From: Caldilineaceae bacterium
Lineage (GTDB): Bacteria; Chloroflexota; Anaerolineae; Caldilineales; Caldilineaceae
DNA length: 64,000 nucleotides
NCBI GenBank assembly: GCA_022821585.1
Contig: JAJEDI010000095.1
Span: 1-64,000 of the forward strand
Direction of reading: 5' to 3'
Shown here: positions 51,071-60,689 of the stretch, piece by piece
Numbering within the stretch: position 1 is the stretch's first letter
Layout: each line of letters starts with the position of its first letter
Program-made: the position numbers and the translations under genes
Notes under the pieces: model-generated
The model's database searches: none
What the model saw: the letters and a program-made list of their open reading frames with translations, nothing else
What the model was told of the DNA's origin: nothing

Positions 51071-52237
51071 ATGAAAATCAAAGAGATCCGTGCATTTGAG
51101 ATTGCGGCAGAGGCGCGGCCGCAGACGAAGCCGCGCACGCCAAGCCGGGCAGATACCATTCACATGAACCGTCCCATGGCACGCTATCCTCGTTTTCCCA
51201 ACGGCGAGGGGCACGTTTCGATGGCCCCCTGGAGACGGCCGGCCGTGCTGGTAACAGCTGAGGACGGCACGCAAGGATTCGGCATCTCCCTTTACGGGCC
51301 TGTTGTGGCGAGTTTGATCAACGAGCATTTCGGTCCTAATCTTGTCGGCGAGAACGCGATGGCGACTGAGAAACTGTGGGATATGATGGTGCGGCTCTCG
51401 TCCGCTTTCAGCCCTACAAGCATGACCAGTTACGCAATCAGCGCGCTCGACGTGGCCCTTTGGGATCTCAAGGGAAAACTGCTGGGGCTTCCGGTGTACG
51501 AGTTATTGGGAGGACCACAGAAGGAAAAGATCTTCTGTTATGCATCCGGTTTCGACCAGGATTGGTACATGGAGCTGGGTTTCAAGGCGACGAAGCTGTT
51601 CAGCCCCTGGGGACCTGAACAGGGGCTGGAAGGTCTCAACAGGCTAGAGGAACTGGTAGCAAGCACACGCGAAACCATTGGCGCCGAAGTGGAGTTGATG
51701 TTGGATGGCTGGACGGCATATGATCCCGAATACACCGTGCGGGTTGCCGAGCGGATGCGGCCCTACAACCTCAAATGGCTGGAGGACTATATCCAGCCGG
51801 AAGACCTTTTGGGATACGAGTCGATCCGGCAGCGACTGCCGTGGCAGACCCTGGCAACCGGCGAACACTGGTACAATCTGGCGCCCTTTGCCCACGCTGC
51901 GGGCAAGCGGCTCGTGGACATATTTCAGCCGGACGTGCTTTGGTGCGGCGGCATCACGGCGGCCGCCAAGATCTGTCATCTGGCGCAGGCGAATAACATT
52001 TCGGTCATCGCTCACGGCGGGATGAACTACCCCTTTGGCCAGCATCTGTCAATGGCAATGCCGGCGGTGACATGGGGCGAACGCTCGGAGAGTGTTTCCG
52101 CTCCTGGCGTGCCACTGGAGGAGATGGTCAAACTGCCAGGCACTGCGGTCATAAAGGACGGTTACTTGCGGCCCAGCGACGCGCCAGGGTTTGGCCTCGA
52201 AATCGACGAAGCGTGGCTGGAACAGGTTACTGTCTGA
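51071..52237 (+). CDS. Enolase-superfamily dehydratase, L-rhamnonate dehydratase-like
   Basis: A 388-residue mandelate racemase-type enzyme. Metal ligands are Asp212 (LMLDGWTAYD), Glu238 (WLEDYIQPED) and Glu265 (ATGEHWYN); the base residue is His315 in VIAHGGMNYP, and Lys175 is in KATKLFSPWGP. The DGWxxYD strand, the IFQPDVLWCGGITAAAKI block and the long Arg/Pro-rich N-terminal loop (residues 15-55) resemble L-rhamnonate dehydratase more than the other dehydratases here. I chose the ATG at 51071 since the frame upstream overlaps the permease end. It is linked to the second importer. Confidence 0.87.
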   Translation: MKIKEIRAFEIAAEARPQTKPRTPSRADTIHMNRPMARYPRFPNGEGHVSMAPWRRPAVLVTAEDGTQGFGISLYGPVVASLINEHFGPNLVGENAMATEKLWDMMVRLSSAFSPTSMTSYAISALDVALWDLKGKLLGLPVYELLGGPQKEKIFCYASGFDQDWYMELGFKATKLFSPWGPEQGLEGLNRLEELVASTRETIGAEVELMLDGWTAYDPEYTVRVAERMRPYNLKWLEDYIQPEDLLGYESIRQRLPWQTLATGEHWYNLAPFAHAAGKRLVDIFQPDVLWCGGITAAAKICHLAQANNISVIAHGGMNYPFGQHLSMAMPAVTWGERSESVSAPGVPLEEMVKLPGTAVIKDGYLRPSDAPGFGLEIDEAWLEQVTV

Positions 52238-52330
52238 GTGGAGGCCAGGAAGGATACGTCCGAACGATTGCGGATCACTGCGGACTAGCAACTAAAAATC
52301 AATTGGTTTCAATGAACTGGAGAGAATCCC

Positions 52331-53398
52331 ATGGAACTCGGCTACTTTTTGATGCCCGTTCACCCGCCCGAAAAGGACTTTACGCAGAGTCTTGAGGAGG
52401 ACATGGAGTTGATCGTGCGGGCCGAGGCGCTAGGGTATTCCGAGGCCTGGATTGGACAGCACCACTCGGTCAAGTGGGAGCCGATGCCCTCGAACGACGT
52501 CTTCATTGCGAATGCTATGGCCCGCACCAGTACGATCAAGTTCGGGACTGGCGTGACGATTGCGCCCTTCCATCACCCGGTCAATGTGGCGGTCCGACTG
52601 TCGATGCTGGACCACCTCTCGCGCGGCCGACTGATGTGTGGTTTTGGCCAAACCGGGATTCCTACGGACCTCAGCTTATTCAACTTGCCGGCGGATCCGA
52701 GAGTACTGGGACTGATGACGGTTGAGAGCATCAACATGGTGTTGAAGTTGTGGACGACAGACGCGCCCTTTGACTTCGAGGGCGACTACTGGCATATCCA
52801 TATCGACGAGACCCGCCCGGACATTGGATTGGGCGAGATCCTGCGGCCCTACCAGAAGCCGCATCCTCCCGTGGCGATGGCAGTCCTGAAGGGCACTTCG
52901 ATGGCGGCGCGCATGGCGGGGCAACGCGGTTTCTTTCCCGTGAGCACGAACCTTGTTCCCATGGCGACTCTGGCTGAGCACTGGGAGACCTTCTGCGCCG
53001 GCGCACGTGAAGCCGGCCGCGAGACGCCCGATCGGAGTATCTGGCGGATAGCGCGCAACATTTTCGTTGGCGAGACGAAAGACGAGGCGTTCGATTTTGC
53101 TCTTAACAGCGCCTTTGGACGCTCTTTCGCCTATCTCATCGATTTGATTGGGCCCGGGCGCCTCGACGGGTGGAAAGAGGACCCGGACATGCCCGACGAG
53201 GAGGTAACGGCAGAGTACGCGGTGCGGCGGCTGGCAATTGTCGGCGATGTGGACGAGTGCATCCGCCGTCTACAGGAGATTCAGGAGATTACGGGGGGCT
53301 TTGGAACGCTGCTGGCCATTGGGCATGACTGGGATGACAAGCCGCGCTGGTTGCGGTCGATGGAGCTGCTGAAGAATGAGGTGATGCCGGCGCTGTAG
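52331..53398 (+). CDS. LLM-class flavin-dependent oxidoreductase
   Basis: A 355-residue luciferase-like monooxygenase barrel that uses reduced flavin, from a partner reductase or F420. It has MELGYFLMPVHPP at the start, EAWIGQHHSVKWEPMPSNDVF, TGVTIAPFHHPVNVA and DHLSRGRLMCGFGQTG, which match the limonene/alkanal monooxygenase-type group. The large late insertion typical of long-chain alkane enzymes is not obvious. It follows the dehydratase by 93 bases on the same strand. A role in opening a sugar-linked or sulfonate-type substrate is possible, but substrate is unknown. Confidence 0.9.
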   Translation: MELGYFLMPVHPPEKDFTQSLEEDMELIVRAEALGYSEAWIGQHHSVKWEPMPSNDVFIANAMARTSTIKFGTGVTIAPFHHPVNVAVRLSMLDHLSRGRLMCGFGQTGIPTDLSLFNLPADPRVLGLMTVESINMVLKLWTTDAPFDFEGDYWHIHIDETRPDIGLGEILRPYQKPHPPVAMAVLKGTSMAARMAGQRGFFPVSTNLVPMATLAEHWETFCAGAREAGRETPDRSIWRIARNIFVGETKDEAFDFALNSAFGRSFAYLIDLIGPGRLDGWKEDPDMPDEEVTAEYAVRRLAIVGDVDECIRRLQEIQEITGGFGTLLAIGHDWDDKPRWLRSMELLKNEVMPAL

Positions 53399-53857
53399 GA
53401 CAGTTGACGAGGCCTGAGGATTAGGGCTCAGTTGCGTAACTTCAGGAGCGATGCAATGGGCGCTTTGCCGACAGAATTCATGCCAACCTGTTGTGACGGA
53501 AACGCGAAAGCTCACCATTCCGAAGAAGATAGATTCGATGGACTTCGAGCTATCCTACACCGACTGACCCAATTTCATAGCAAGTCGAACTAGGCCAGGA
53601 GTGGCCCGGATATAGGGAAACTATGACAAGAGGATTTGACAAGAAAGGTTAGCAGTTCACTCTACCCCGACTCACTACTTTTGTCGCCGCAACAGGGCGT
53701 CGGCTGTGAAACTTAAGTATTTCAGTTAGGCAGGTGAAACGAGCCAGGTCGACTGGCTTCGGGCGTGCCGTTCCGACCGAGACCAGATTCACAGTTGTGC
53801 CTGGGTACGTTTCAATTCTTTCCCCGGCAGGCGGTCGCCTGCCACCGGGACAGGTCC
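53399..53857. other. Convergent intergenic region with a GC hairpin
   Basis: A gap of 459 bases between 3' ends. Only one structure stands out, GGCAGGCG/CGCCTGCC at 53826-53843 with a 2-base loop, followed by CACCGGGACAGGTCCCTAC. It resembles the repeat at 26132 and lacks a T-run. No gene or RNA is recognised. Confidence 0.5.
53826..53843. repeat. REP-like palindrome
   Basis: GGCAGGCG (53826-53833) and CGCCTGCC (53836-53843) form a perfect 8-bp stem just beyond the 3' end of the Gfo/Idh/MocA gene. It shares the GGCAGG core and a nearby CCCTAC with the element at 26132. Confidence 0.5.
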
Positions 53858-55123
53858 CTACACCAACCCTAGTTCTTCGTCGATCTCCAACTGGTAGGCG
53901 TCGACCCGTTCGGAAAGCACTTCTTCCATCGACAACGCCCTGCCCGCCTCACTTGATTCCAGCATCGCGTAAGACAGCGCAACCGAACGCGTCCCTTGGG
54001 TTGGATCGACTTCGATGCTGCCGCCGTCCTCGATTGCAAGTCCCAGTTCGCCGTATTCGACGGCGAGCAGTTTGCGATCAGTCTCGGGAAACTGGAAGTG
54101 ATAGCCCCAGAGGCGGTCGCCGCCAAAGAGCGCCGCGGTGATGGGCTCCAGGTGGAAGTCGGGCACCAGGTCCAGCAGGCTTGCATCGCAAATCGCTTGC
54201 CCGTCTTTGTGTAGCGTGATTAGTTGGCCGGACCTGTCGGGAGGCAGCTCGAGCGAACCGGTAGAACCGTGGATCTGGCGCGTCCACACTCCCTGGCCGT
54301 GGGCAGCGTGATCCTCAATGAACTGGCAGACTGCGCCGCTTTCGAATAGCAGTGTGGCGTAGGAAGCGTCTTCGGCTGTGGCCTCAAACTCCGCCGGCAT
54401 CTGCCTCTGCCACTTGCCGTAAACGCCGGAAGGATTGCTGGACGACTGGCCTGTCGGGCCGGCCGCCGAGTTATATCGGATTGGTTCGTGCAGGCGGGAC
54501 TGAGCGTAGACTGTACGCACGGGGCCCAGATAGAACTCGAGAATGTCGGCAAAATGGACGCCCACGTCCAGCAAAACGCCGCTCTCATTCTTCTGATGTC
54601 GCCATACTGAGATGGTCATGTGGCTGCCGCCGCCCATGGTGTTGTGAATCATGAGGCGCGGCGAGCCGATGACGCCGGCATCCAGGAGCGCTTTCCCGAG
54701 CCGATTCATGGGGTCGCGGCGGTAGTTCTCGGCTACGCTGACGATTGCCCCGGTCCTTTCGGCTGCCTGGCGGATGCGATTGCTGGCGCGCACAGTCAAT
54801 CCGACCGGTTTCTCTATCATGGCGTGCCAGCCGCGTTCCAACGCCTCTTCGGCAACTACATGATGATAACGGGGCGTGGTGGTAATGTCCACAGCGGCCA
54901 CGCCCAGGGCTTCGAGCTCTTCCAAGGACTCAACGACCTTTGGGCGCACGCCCAAGCGTTCCTCGGCGTCCTCGGCCAGCGACTCTGCGTTTGCGCGGAC
55001 GGGGTCGCAGGCGCCTACCAATTCGAAGGGTGAAAGCCCTGCGTTGTGCAGTTCGGCCAAGCCGTACAAGTGGCGGTGGCCCATACCCCCGCAACCGACG
55101 ATAGCTAGAGGGATCTTGTCCAT
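53858..55123 (-). CDS. Gfo/Idh/MocA family oxidoreductase
   Basis: A 421-residue NAD(P)-dependent dehydrogenase. The Rossmann motif is VGCGGMGHRHLYG near residues 9-21 and the catalytic Lys is in MIEKPVGLTVRA. The GVHFADILEFYLGPV segment holds the usual His-Asp pair. The C-terminal domain is longer than average and ends in a helical RVDAYQLEIDEELG tail. It is only distantly like the copy at 14837. No partner isomerase is adjacent. Substrate is unknown. Confidence 0.9.
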   Translation of the reverse strand: MDKIPLAIVGCGGMGHRHLYGLAELHNAGLSPFELVGACDPVRANAESLAEDAEERLGVRPKVVESLEELEALGVAAVDITTTPRYHHVVAEEALERGWHAMIEKPVGLTVRASNRIRQAAERTGAIVSVAENYRRDPMNRLGKALLDAGVIGSPRLMIHNTMGGGSHMTISVWRHQKNESGVLLDVGVHFADILEFYLGPVRTVYAQSRLHEPIRYNSAAGPTGQSSSNPSGVYGKWQRQMPAEFEATAEDASYATLLFESGAVCQFIEDHAAHGQGVWTRQIHGSTGSLELPPDRSGQLITLHKDGQAICDASLLDLVPDFHLEPITAALFGGDRLWGYHFQFPETDRKLLAVEYGELGLAIEDGGSIEVDPTQGTRSVALSYAMLESSEAGRALSMEEVLSERVDAYQLEIDEELGLV

Positions 55124-55205
55124 TAGGTTTCCCTTTCAGATGATGTTGCTTGCAATTCGCATACCGATGTTATGGTCGGATCACGTAGCTGAAAGTCGAG
55201 GGCGG

Positions 55206-55613
55206 CTACTCATTAGACTTTAGGAGTTGCACGCTGGAGGCAAAAAACAGGAGCGGCAGCGTAATGTCAATGATGGTCCACAGCCAGGCATAGGAGTTTG
55301 CGGGGTTCGAGAACTGAAAACCAATGTAGTTCCAAAGCATGCCCACAAACAGGGCGATTCCAAAATAGAAGCCTCCGTTGGCCTCCAAGTACTCTCGCGT
55401 GACGCCCTCATCAGGTCCGCTGTCCACTGCTCGCTTTCTTTGGTAAGCATAAAATACAACGATTATCAATCCCAATACAAGTAATGGATCCAGGACCCGG
55501 TATACGGTCACCGCAAGACCTTCAGCAGTTGGATCGTAGAATTGGGAACCGATGTAGTGAACATAGAGCACCACAGCCAACACCCTCAGGTAGCTGGAAA
55601 ACAGTGACTTCAT
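55206..55613 (-). CDS. Small four-helix membrane protein, unknown
   Basis: I do not recognise this protein. It has 135 residues and four hydrophobic segments, near 10-22, 43-56, 82-98 and 110-126, with a charged loop at about 60-78. Both termini should face the cytoplasm. GGGGAG lies just upstream of the ATG at 55613, so translation is likely. It lies between a Gfo/Idh/MocA gene and two giant glycosyltransferases on the same strand, without tight spacing to either. Confidence 0.65.
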   Translation of the reverse strand: MKSLFSSYLRVLAVVLYVHYIGSQFYDPTAEGLAVTVYRVLDPLLVLGLIIVVFYAYQRKRAVDSGPDEGVTREYLEANGGFYFGIALFVGMLWNYIGFQFSNPANSYAWLWTIIDITLPLLFFASSVQLLKSNE

Positions 55614-55847
55614 CTTTCTCCCCTTCGCAACTGAACCGGCAAGCCAGAGTCCCGGTCACTTACGATTGCACTTAGGTTTTGCCAGAAAGGGGGAATTGAA
55701 ATGTTCGCGAAAGAAGAAAGTCGAGCTTCATCGGCGGAGCGGGGCGGCGACTTCTGAGTCAAATGTATTTCAGTCCTTCTCCACTGGGAAATTGTACAGA
55801 CGCGCTCAGAGCACGCCGACGGTGTGCGGTTCAATGAGCAGTTCGAT

Positions 55848-58121
55848 TCAATTGGATTCACTGTAGTGCAAATGCGCTATTGTCGTCTCCGCCTCCCAGA
55901 CACCAAGTTCGACAGTTGGCTTAAGCGATTCAGTATCGTATACCACTATTCGCAACTGGTAGTCACCTGAAGGCAGGTCAGCCGGGATTTCAAGGAGGTG
56001 AAGCGAGTCAAAGGGTTCGGATTGCCCTCCTCCTCCGGTGGAAGAATGGTCCGGCCGCCATAAGACGTAGTCGCTCTGGAGAACGCTGCTGCCCTCAGCG
56101 TCGTGGAGCCGCAGGGATATGGCGAAATCGGTCCCCAGGTCAGGAGCGGTCTGCCATTGCAGAGCCAGCCAGAGGGGGTTGCCTTCCTTTAAGCTAAGCG
56201 GAGACTGAGACGATTGCTGCTCTTCGCCCTGGCCGGCGGCCAGCCCAGTGAGAGCTATGCCGCCATCGTAGTTGACGGTCAGGGGATCCAGGGATTCATA
56301 CAGTGTCCAGGGGCGGTCCAGGGAGAGTTCAGCGTAGCTCTTGATCTGAAAGTCGTTGTACTGCTCTGTGCTCAAAAGGTGACCGTATTTGTCGAAAAGA
56401 ACTGCAAGACGTTGATCTTCGTCCCCGGCCCAAATCACATCGTTGCTCCAGTCCACCACTCTTACTTCGGACAGGGGTACGGAGGCCGTCAGGGCGGACT
56501 CAATGCGGTGAGCGAAATCGGGCATGGCAGTGTGAACGAGGTGAACCGGCACGTCACCCTGATACAGATATTCGAAACTGAATTGCCACAGGTAACCAGG
56601 GACCAGAATCACGGTACTTCCATCAGACGGCTGGTCATTGACCAGTTGAATGAGGTCGGTCCACCCTGTTCCGTAGGCTCTGCGAATCTCGGGCGCCGAT
56701 GCCCATCTATGGAAGTAATTGCGATAGGTAAACACGCCCTGGACCAGAATGGCAAGACCAACAAGAACACCGACAATTGCGCCAGCCCTGGCATCTGTTA
56801 CTTGGGTAAAGCGACGCTTGACGAACAGGAAGGCTTCCCAGAAGCCAACGGCTACGAGCAGATAGATGGCGGGTATCGCGCCAATCATGCGAATGGTATT
56901 GGGTGGGACGGAAGTTATCTCTCTTGCAAGCACAGCCGGCAGAATCAGCAGAACAAGCCAGAGCAACAGCAGGCGATAGGCGGGCCGCCTTCGCCATTGC
57001 CAAACTGCCGCACCCACGCCAAGCCAGAAGAAGAGCGCCTGCCATAGGTTCAACACGGGCTTTCCCACCAGATTGTGCCGCGGGAGAAGATCGCCGCGGA
57101 ATCCAAAGGCCAGCACATAACCCCACAGATTGTTCAGAAAGGTTCCAAATGGGTTTCCCAAGTTGCGCTCAGAATCGAAGACCCAAGTCTGAGCACTGCG
57201 CAAGAAGAAGTGATCGGGATTTCGTGCAAAGTGAAGGAGAATTGGCGCGGCAACCAGGGCGGCAAAGATCAAGAAAATAGCTGCCTTCTGCCATTCTGCC
57301 TTGGAGGGCAAGGCGATGTGTTGAAAGCGATTCGGAGGAGCACTCTCATCCCCTTCTTTCAATTCTTTCTCGATTCTGGCCCGGGGAAACAGAAAACTCA
57401 GGCCGAACAGGAGGAAGAGAAAGGGGGTGAACCGTGCTGTAATGTACGTATAGGGCAGCAGACCGGTACACAACCCTGCCAGCGCGATTCGCCACCAGTT
57501 TCCAGACGCTGCGGCCCGTACACTGTGCCCAGCTGAAGACTGTCCAGTTGACTTGTCGGTTGAGGAGAAGGGCCGCTCATCGTGCGACCACGCCCACCAG
57601 AGCAGGGCCAAGCTCAGGCTGAGAAAGAAAGGAAGGAAGCTGCCTCTAAGGGCTGTTCGCCCGATGACTGTTTGCCCGAGGGAAACTGCCAGCAGACCGG
57701 CGCCCGCTCCAGCGATCAGTAGTCCTCGCCAAGGCGTAGGTCTGCCGCTATCTTCGTCCCGTCCGAAAAGTATCCAGCCCAGCCAGAAGAGAACAAGGAC
57801 GGTGCCCGCGCTGATGAGTGCGGTAGGCAGACGCACTGCCAGTACAGTCCTGCCCAGGAAGGATGTCGCCAGGGCGATCGCATATACAATCATGCCCTCG
57901 CGGCCGTTGTTCTCGGGAAAGAATGGGGCGTGCTCTCCCTGCAACACCTGTAGTGCGTTTACACCGTGCGTTCCTTCATCATGATGCAAGCCTGGGGGAA
58001 GTTCAGTCAGGCGATGCAGGCGCAAAATCGAGACTGCCAGGACGAGAGCAATTAGAATCGCCACGGCTGCCAGCGTAAACCGAACGGGTTCACCCCCTAA
58101 GTGTTGGCCAGCTCTGTTCAC
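55848..58121 (-). CDS. PMT/GT39-type membrane glycosyltransferase
   Basis: A 757-residue enzyme of the ArnT/PMT superfamily (GT-C fold), which takes a sugar from a lipid carrier and adds it to a protein or lipid outside the membrane. The first loop carries the diagnostic acidic motif LHHDEGTHGVNALQVLQGEHAPFF-like segment near residues 40-63; about eleven to thirteen helices follow to about residue 470, and a soluble periplasmic beta-rich domain makes up the rest. Tandem with a related gene of 728 residues. The start is a GTG at 58121 without a clear ribosome site, so it is uncertain by some residues. Confidence 0.85.
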   Translation of the reverse strand: MNRAGQHLGGEPVRFTLAAVAILIALVLAVSILRLHRLTELPPGLHHDEGTHGVNALQVLQGEHAPFFPENNGREGMIVYAIALATSFLGRTVLAVRLPTALISAGTVLVLFWLGWILFGRDEDSGRPTPWRGLLIAGAGAGLLAVSLGQTVIGRTALRGSFLPFFLSLSLALLWWAWSHDERPFSSTDKSTGQSSAGHSVRAAASGNWWRIALAGLCTGLLPYTYITARFTPFLFLLFGLSFLFPRARIEKELKEGDESAPPNRFQHIALPSKAEWQKAAIFLIFAALVAAPILLHFARNPDHFFLRSAQTWVFDSERNLGNPFGTFLNNLWGYVLAFGFRGDLLPRHNLVGKPVLNLWQALFFWLGVGAAVWQWRRRPAYRLLLLWLVLLILPAVLAREITSVPPNTIRMIGAIPAIYLLVAVGFWEAFLFVKRRFTQVTDARAGAIVGVLVGLAILVQGVFTYRNYFHRWASAPEIRRAYGTGWTDLIQLVNDQPSDGSTVILVPGYLWQFSFEYLYQGDVPVHLVHTAMPDFAHRIESALTASVPLSEVRVVDWSNDVIWAGDEDQRLAVLFDKYGHLLSTEQYNDFQIKSYAELSLDRPWTLYESLDPLTVNYDGGIALTGLAAGQGEEQQSSQSPLSLKEGNPLWLALQWQTAPDLGTDFAISLRLHDAEGSSVLQSDYVLWRPDHSSTGGGGQSEPFDSLHLLEIPADLPSGDYQLRIVVYDTESLKPTVELGVWEAETTIAHLHYSESN

Positions 58122-58237
58122 ATCGGACCCAAGTGTTGGCGATTCACACGCTCTCCACGCAGAGACTCGATTTCCCTCACGGTTACCCTTGGGTAGCTAC
58201 CTGAACGAGGCGATTCCACCAGGGCCGCTTAGTTTGA

Positions 58238-60424
58238 TCAACGGTACTCTGAGACCTGTAGTTTGGCAATGACTGCCTCAGGCTCCCACACTCCGAGCTC
58301 GACCGTGGGTTTCAGAGATTGGTAGTCATAGACGATCAGGCGTAACTCGTATTCACCGGGTTCAAGGTCGGAAGGGATCTCCATGTGGTAGAGCGTCTCG
58401 ACCGGGTGTTCCGGGGTCCAGTTGCTTGTACGGGAGTAGTTCGGGTTAAGAAGGACAATGTCCCGCTGGTAGACTCCGCCACCTTCAGAGTCGTGCAGCC
58501 GCAGAGATACCGCGAATTCTTTGTCCAGTCCAGGGGCGGTCTGCCACTGCTTGGCGATCCAAAAGGTGCGTTCCGGTCCCAGGTTGATCTGTTGCTGCGT
58601 GGAAAGTTGCGTGTTCCCCCTACCGAGAGCGATTCCCAGAAGAGATATTCCACCGTCATATTCGACAGATGGGGGACCCAAACTCTCATAGAATGTCCAC
58701 GAACTATCGAGAGCGATGTCGGAGAATGTGTGAACCTGAAAGTAGGCGTGTTGTTCGCTTCCCAGGTATGTACCATATTTCTCGAGAAGGGCAACGGTGT
58801 ATTCTTCGCCGCCACCAATCCATCCCAACTCGTTATTCCAGTCAACGACCTTTACGCTTGAAACCTCTTGATTGGCCTCGAGGATAGATTCGATTTTCTG
58901 GGGGAGATGCGTCATGGTGGAATGGATGACGTGCGCAGGTGCTTCGCCCTGGTAGAGGTAGTCGAAGCCGTAGTGACCATTGGACAGGTGATAGGGAATC
59001 AGAAAGACCGACGTGGCGTCAGAAGGTTGCATGTTCAGAACCTGGGCCGCCTCGGCAATTTCGGCGTCGGCCGCAGCGTAGTATTGAGGCGTGCCTACCC
59101 ATTCATAGAAGTAGGTGCGATATGCAATCAAGCCCTGGACCAGTATGAAGCCGGTAACCAGAAGACCGACGGCAGCAGCGGCGCTGGCCGCATTTTTGAG
59201 GGCGATCCGACCCTTCAAGAGGAGGGCCGTTTCCCAAACGCCAACGCCAACAAGAAGGTAAGCAGCCGGCGCCGCTCCTATAATTCGCAATGAGTTGGGA
59301 CCCTGGCCTCGGCTAAAGGCCAGCATCGCAGGCAGCAGCATCACGGCAAGCCAGAGTAAGAGGAGGCGGTAGGCAGGACGTCGCCGCCAGCGCCACATTG
59401 ACATGGCAACGCCCGCCCAGAAAAACAGGGCTTCCCATGTATTGAGTAAGGGTTTACCAGCGAAATTGTATTCCCAGTTCCGGTCACCTTTAGCGCCGAA
59501 AATCAGCAGATATTCCACTACGTTATTCAGGAACGCCCCCAACTGGGTGCGCTGACCATCCAGTGAGAGCGAGATTTCCCTACTTCGGAAAAAGAAATCC
59601 TGAGGATGGAGGATGAAATAGATTAGTATCGGCGCTGCTACCAAGCCGGCAGCGGCGACGAATACCCCAGCCTTGGGCCAGTCAGCCCGGACCCTTGCCT
59701 TTGCGACAACACCAAACGGAATCAGAAAACTTAGCCCGAAGAAGAGAAACAGGAAGGGAGCAAAGCGGGCCGGAATATAGGTGTAAAGCAGCAGGCCTGC
59801 GCATGCCCCTGCCAGCGCCAACCCCCACCAGGATGTTTTGCGGCTGCCATTATGGCCCCACGAACGCCAGAGCAGGGCCAGACTCAGAGCAAGAATGAGA
59901 GGCAGAAAATTGGCTCTGAAGCCTCCACGCGCAAGGAATGTCTGGCCGATTGAGGCCGCCATCAGTCCCGCGCCCACCCCTGCGACGGTAAGTCCCCGCC
60001 ATGGCCTGAGACGGCCGCTCTGTTCATCTCTACCAAACAGGAGCAGACCGAGCCAGAATACGGCAAATACTGCTCCTGCGCTGGCCAGTGCCGGGGGCAG
60101 ATGAAAGGCCAGTAGGGAAGGTCCCAGAATGTGCGTGGCGAGCGCAGTAGCGTAGATGGCCAGCGCCTCGCGGCCGCTCGCCTTTTCGGCAAAGAACACA
60201 TTGTGATGTCCCTGCAACACCTGCAGGGCGTCCACGCCGTTCGCACCTTCATCATTAATAATGCCAGGTGGAAAGTCGGAGAGGCGATACAGGCGCATCA
60301 AAACGACAACTACGGCCAGAGCGATTACGATCCCCAAAGCGACCAGCGGCACCAGGACGCGCTCTTTTTCTTGAGACTGTGTCAGCTCTGGTGATGAGTG
60401 ACCAACAGGTACCCTATCTTGCAT
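58238..60424 (-). CDS. PMT/GT39-type membrane glycosyltransferase, paralogue
   Basis: A 728-residue sister of the gene at 55848. The first loop motif is INDEGANGVDALQVLQG near residues 56-72, with the DE pair conserved; helices follow, then a soluble tail that shares ordered blocks with the paralogue (NSLRIIGAAPAAYLLVG, SVKVVDWNNELGW, TFYESLGPPSVEYDGGISLLG, SLKPTVELGVWEPEAVIA). The ATG at 60424 has GAGGAA just upstream. Two copies with shared blocks and differing start loops suggest duplication and divergence, perhaps for different acceptors. No donor-synthesis gene is adjacent. Confidence 0.86.
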   Translation of the reverse strand: MQDRVPVGHSSPELTQSQEKERVLVPLVALGIVIALAVVVVLMRLYRLSDFPPGIINDEGANGVDALQVLQGHHNVFFAEKASGREALAIYATALATHILGPSLLAFHLPPALASAGAVFAVFWLGLLLFGRDEQSGRLRPWRGLTVAGVGAGLMAASIGQTFLARGGFRANFLPLILALSLALLWRSWGHNGSRKTSWWGLALAGACAGLLLYTYIPARFAPFLFLFFGLSFLIPFGVVAKARVRADWPKAGVFVAAAGLVAAPILIYFILHPQDFFFRSREISLSLDGQRTQLGAFLNNVVEYLLIFGAKGDRNWEYNFAGKPLLNTWEALFFWAGVAMSMWRWRRRPAYRLLLLWLAVMLLPAMLAFSRGQGPNSLRIIGAAPAAYLLVGVGVWETALLLKGRIALKNAASAAAAVGLLVTGFILVQGLIAYRTYFYEWVGTPQYYAAADAEIAEAAQVLNMQPSDATSVFLIPYHLSNGHYGFDYLYQGEAPAHVIHSTMTHLPQKIESILEANQEVSSVKVVDWNNELGWIGGGEEYTVALLEKYGTYLGSEQHAYFQVHTFSDIALDSSWTFYESLGPPSVEYDGGISLLGIALGRGNTQLSTQQQINLGPERTFWIAKQWQTAPGLDKEFAVSLRLHDSEGGGVYQRDIVLLNPNYSRTSNWTPEHPVETLYHMEIPSDLEPGEYELRLIVYDYQSLKPTVELGVWEPEAVIAKLQVSEYR

Positions 60425-60689
60425 CTTTTCCTCTCGATGGTACCGCTCTCCATCTTCCGCCTATTGCGTTGAGGTGAAGTCGCTTGGACCGGCTTTAGTG
60501 ATGGGACATCCTTCCGAAGAATCGGCGTCGCTCAGCGATTAAGCAGAGGGTTAAGAATCCAACGACGGGGCGAGACCAGAACTGAAGGTCCCGTGACGCC
60601 GGGCATCACATTGGCTCAACGGTGCTTGTCGAAGAGGCTTCGTCAGTCGTCGAACAGTGGACCTTGGCGTTTCGGGGACATGCCAGCCG

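Noticed and set aside
53399..53857. Possible small gene or RNA in the gap after the LLM oxidoreductase
   Set aside because: No ribosome site, no recognised product and only one hairpin were found.
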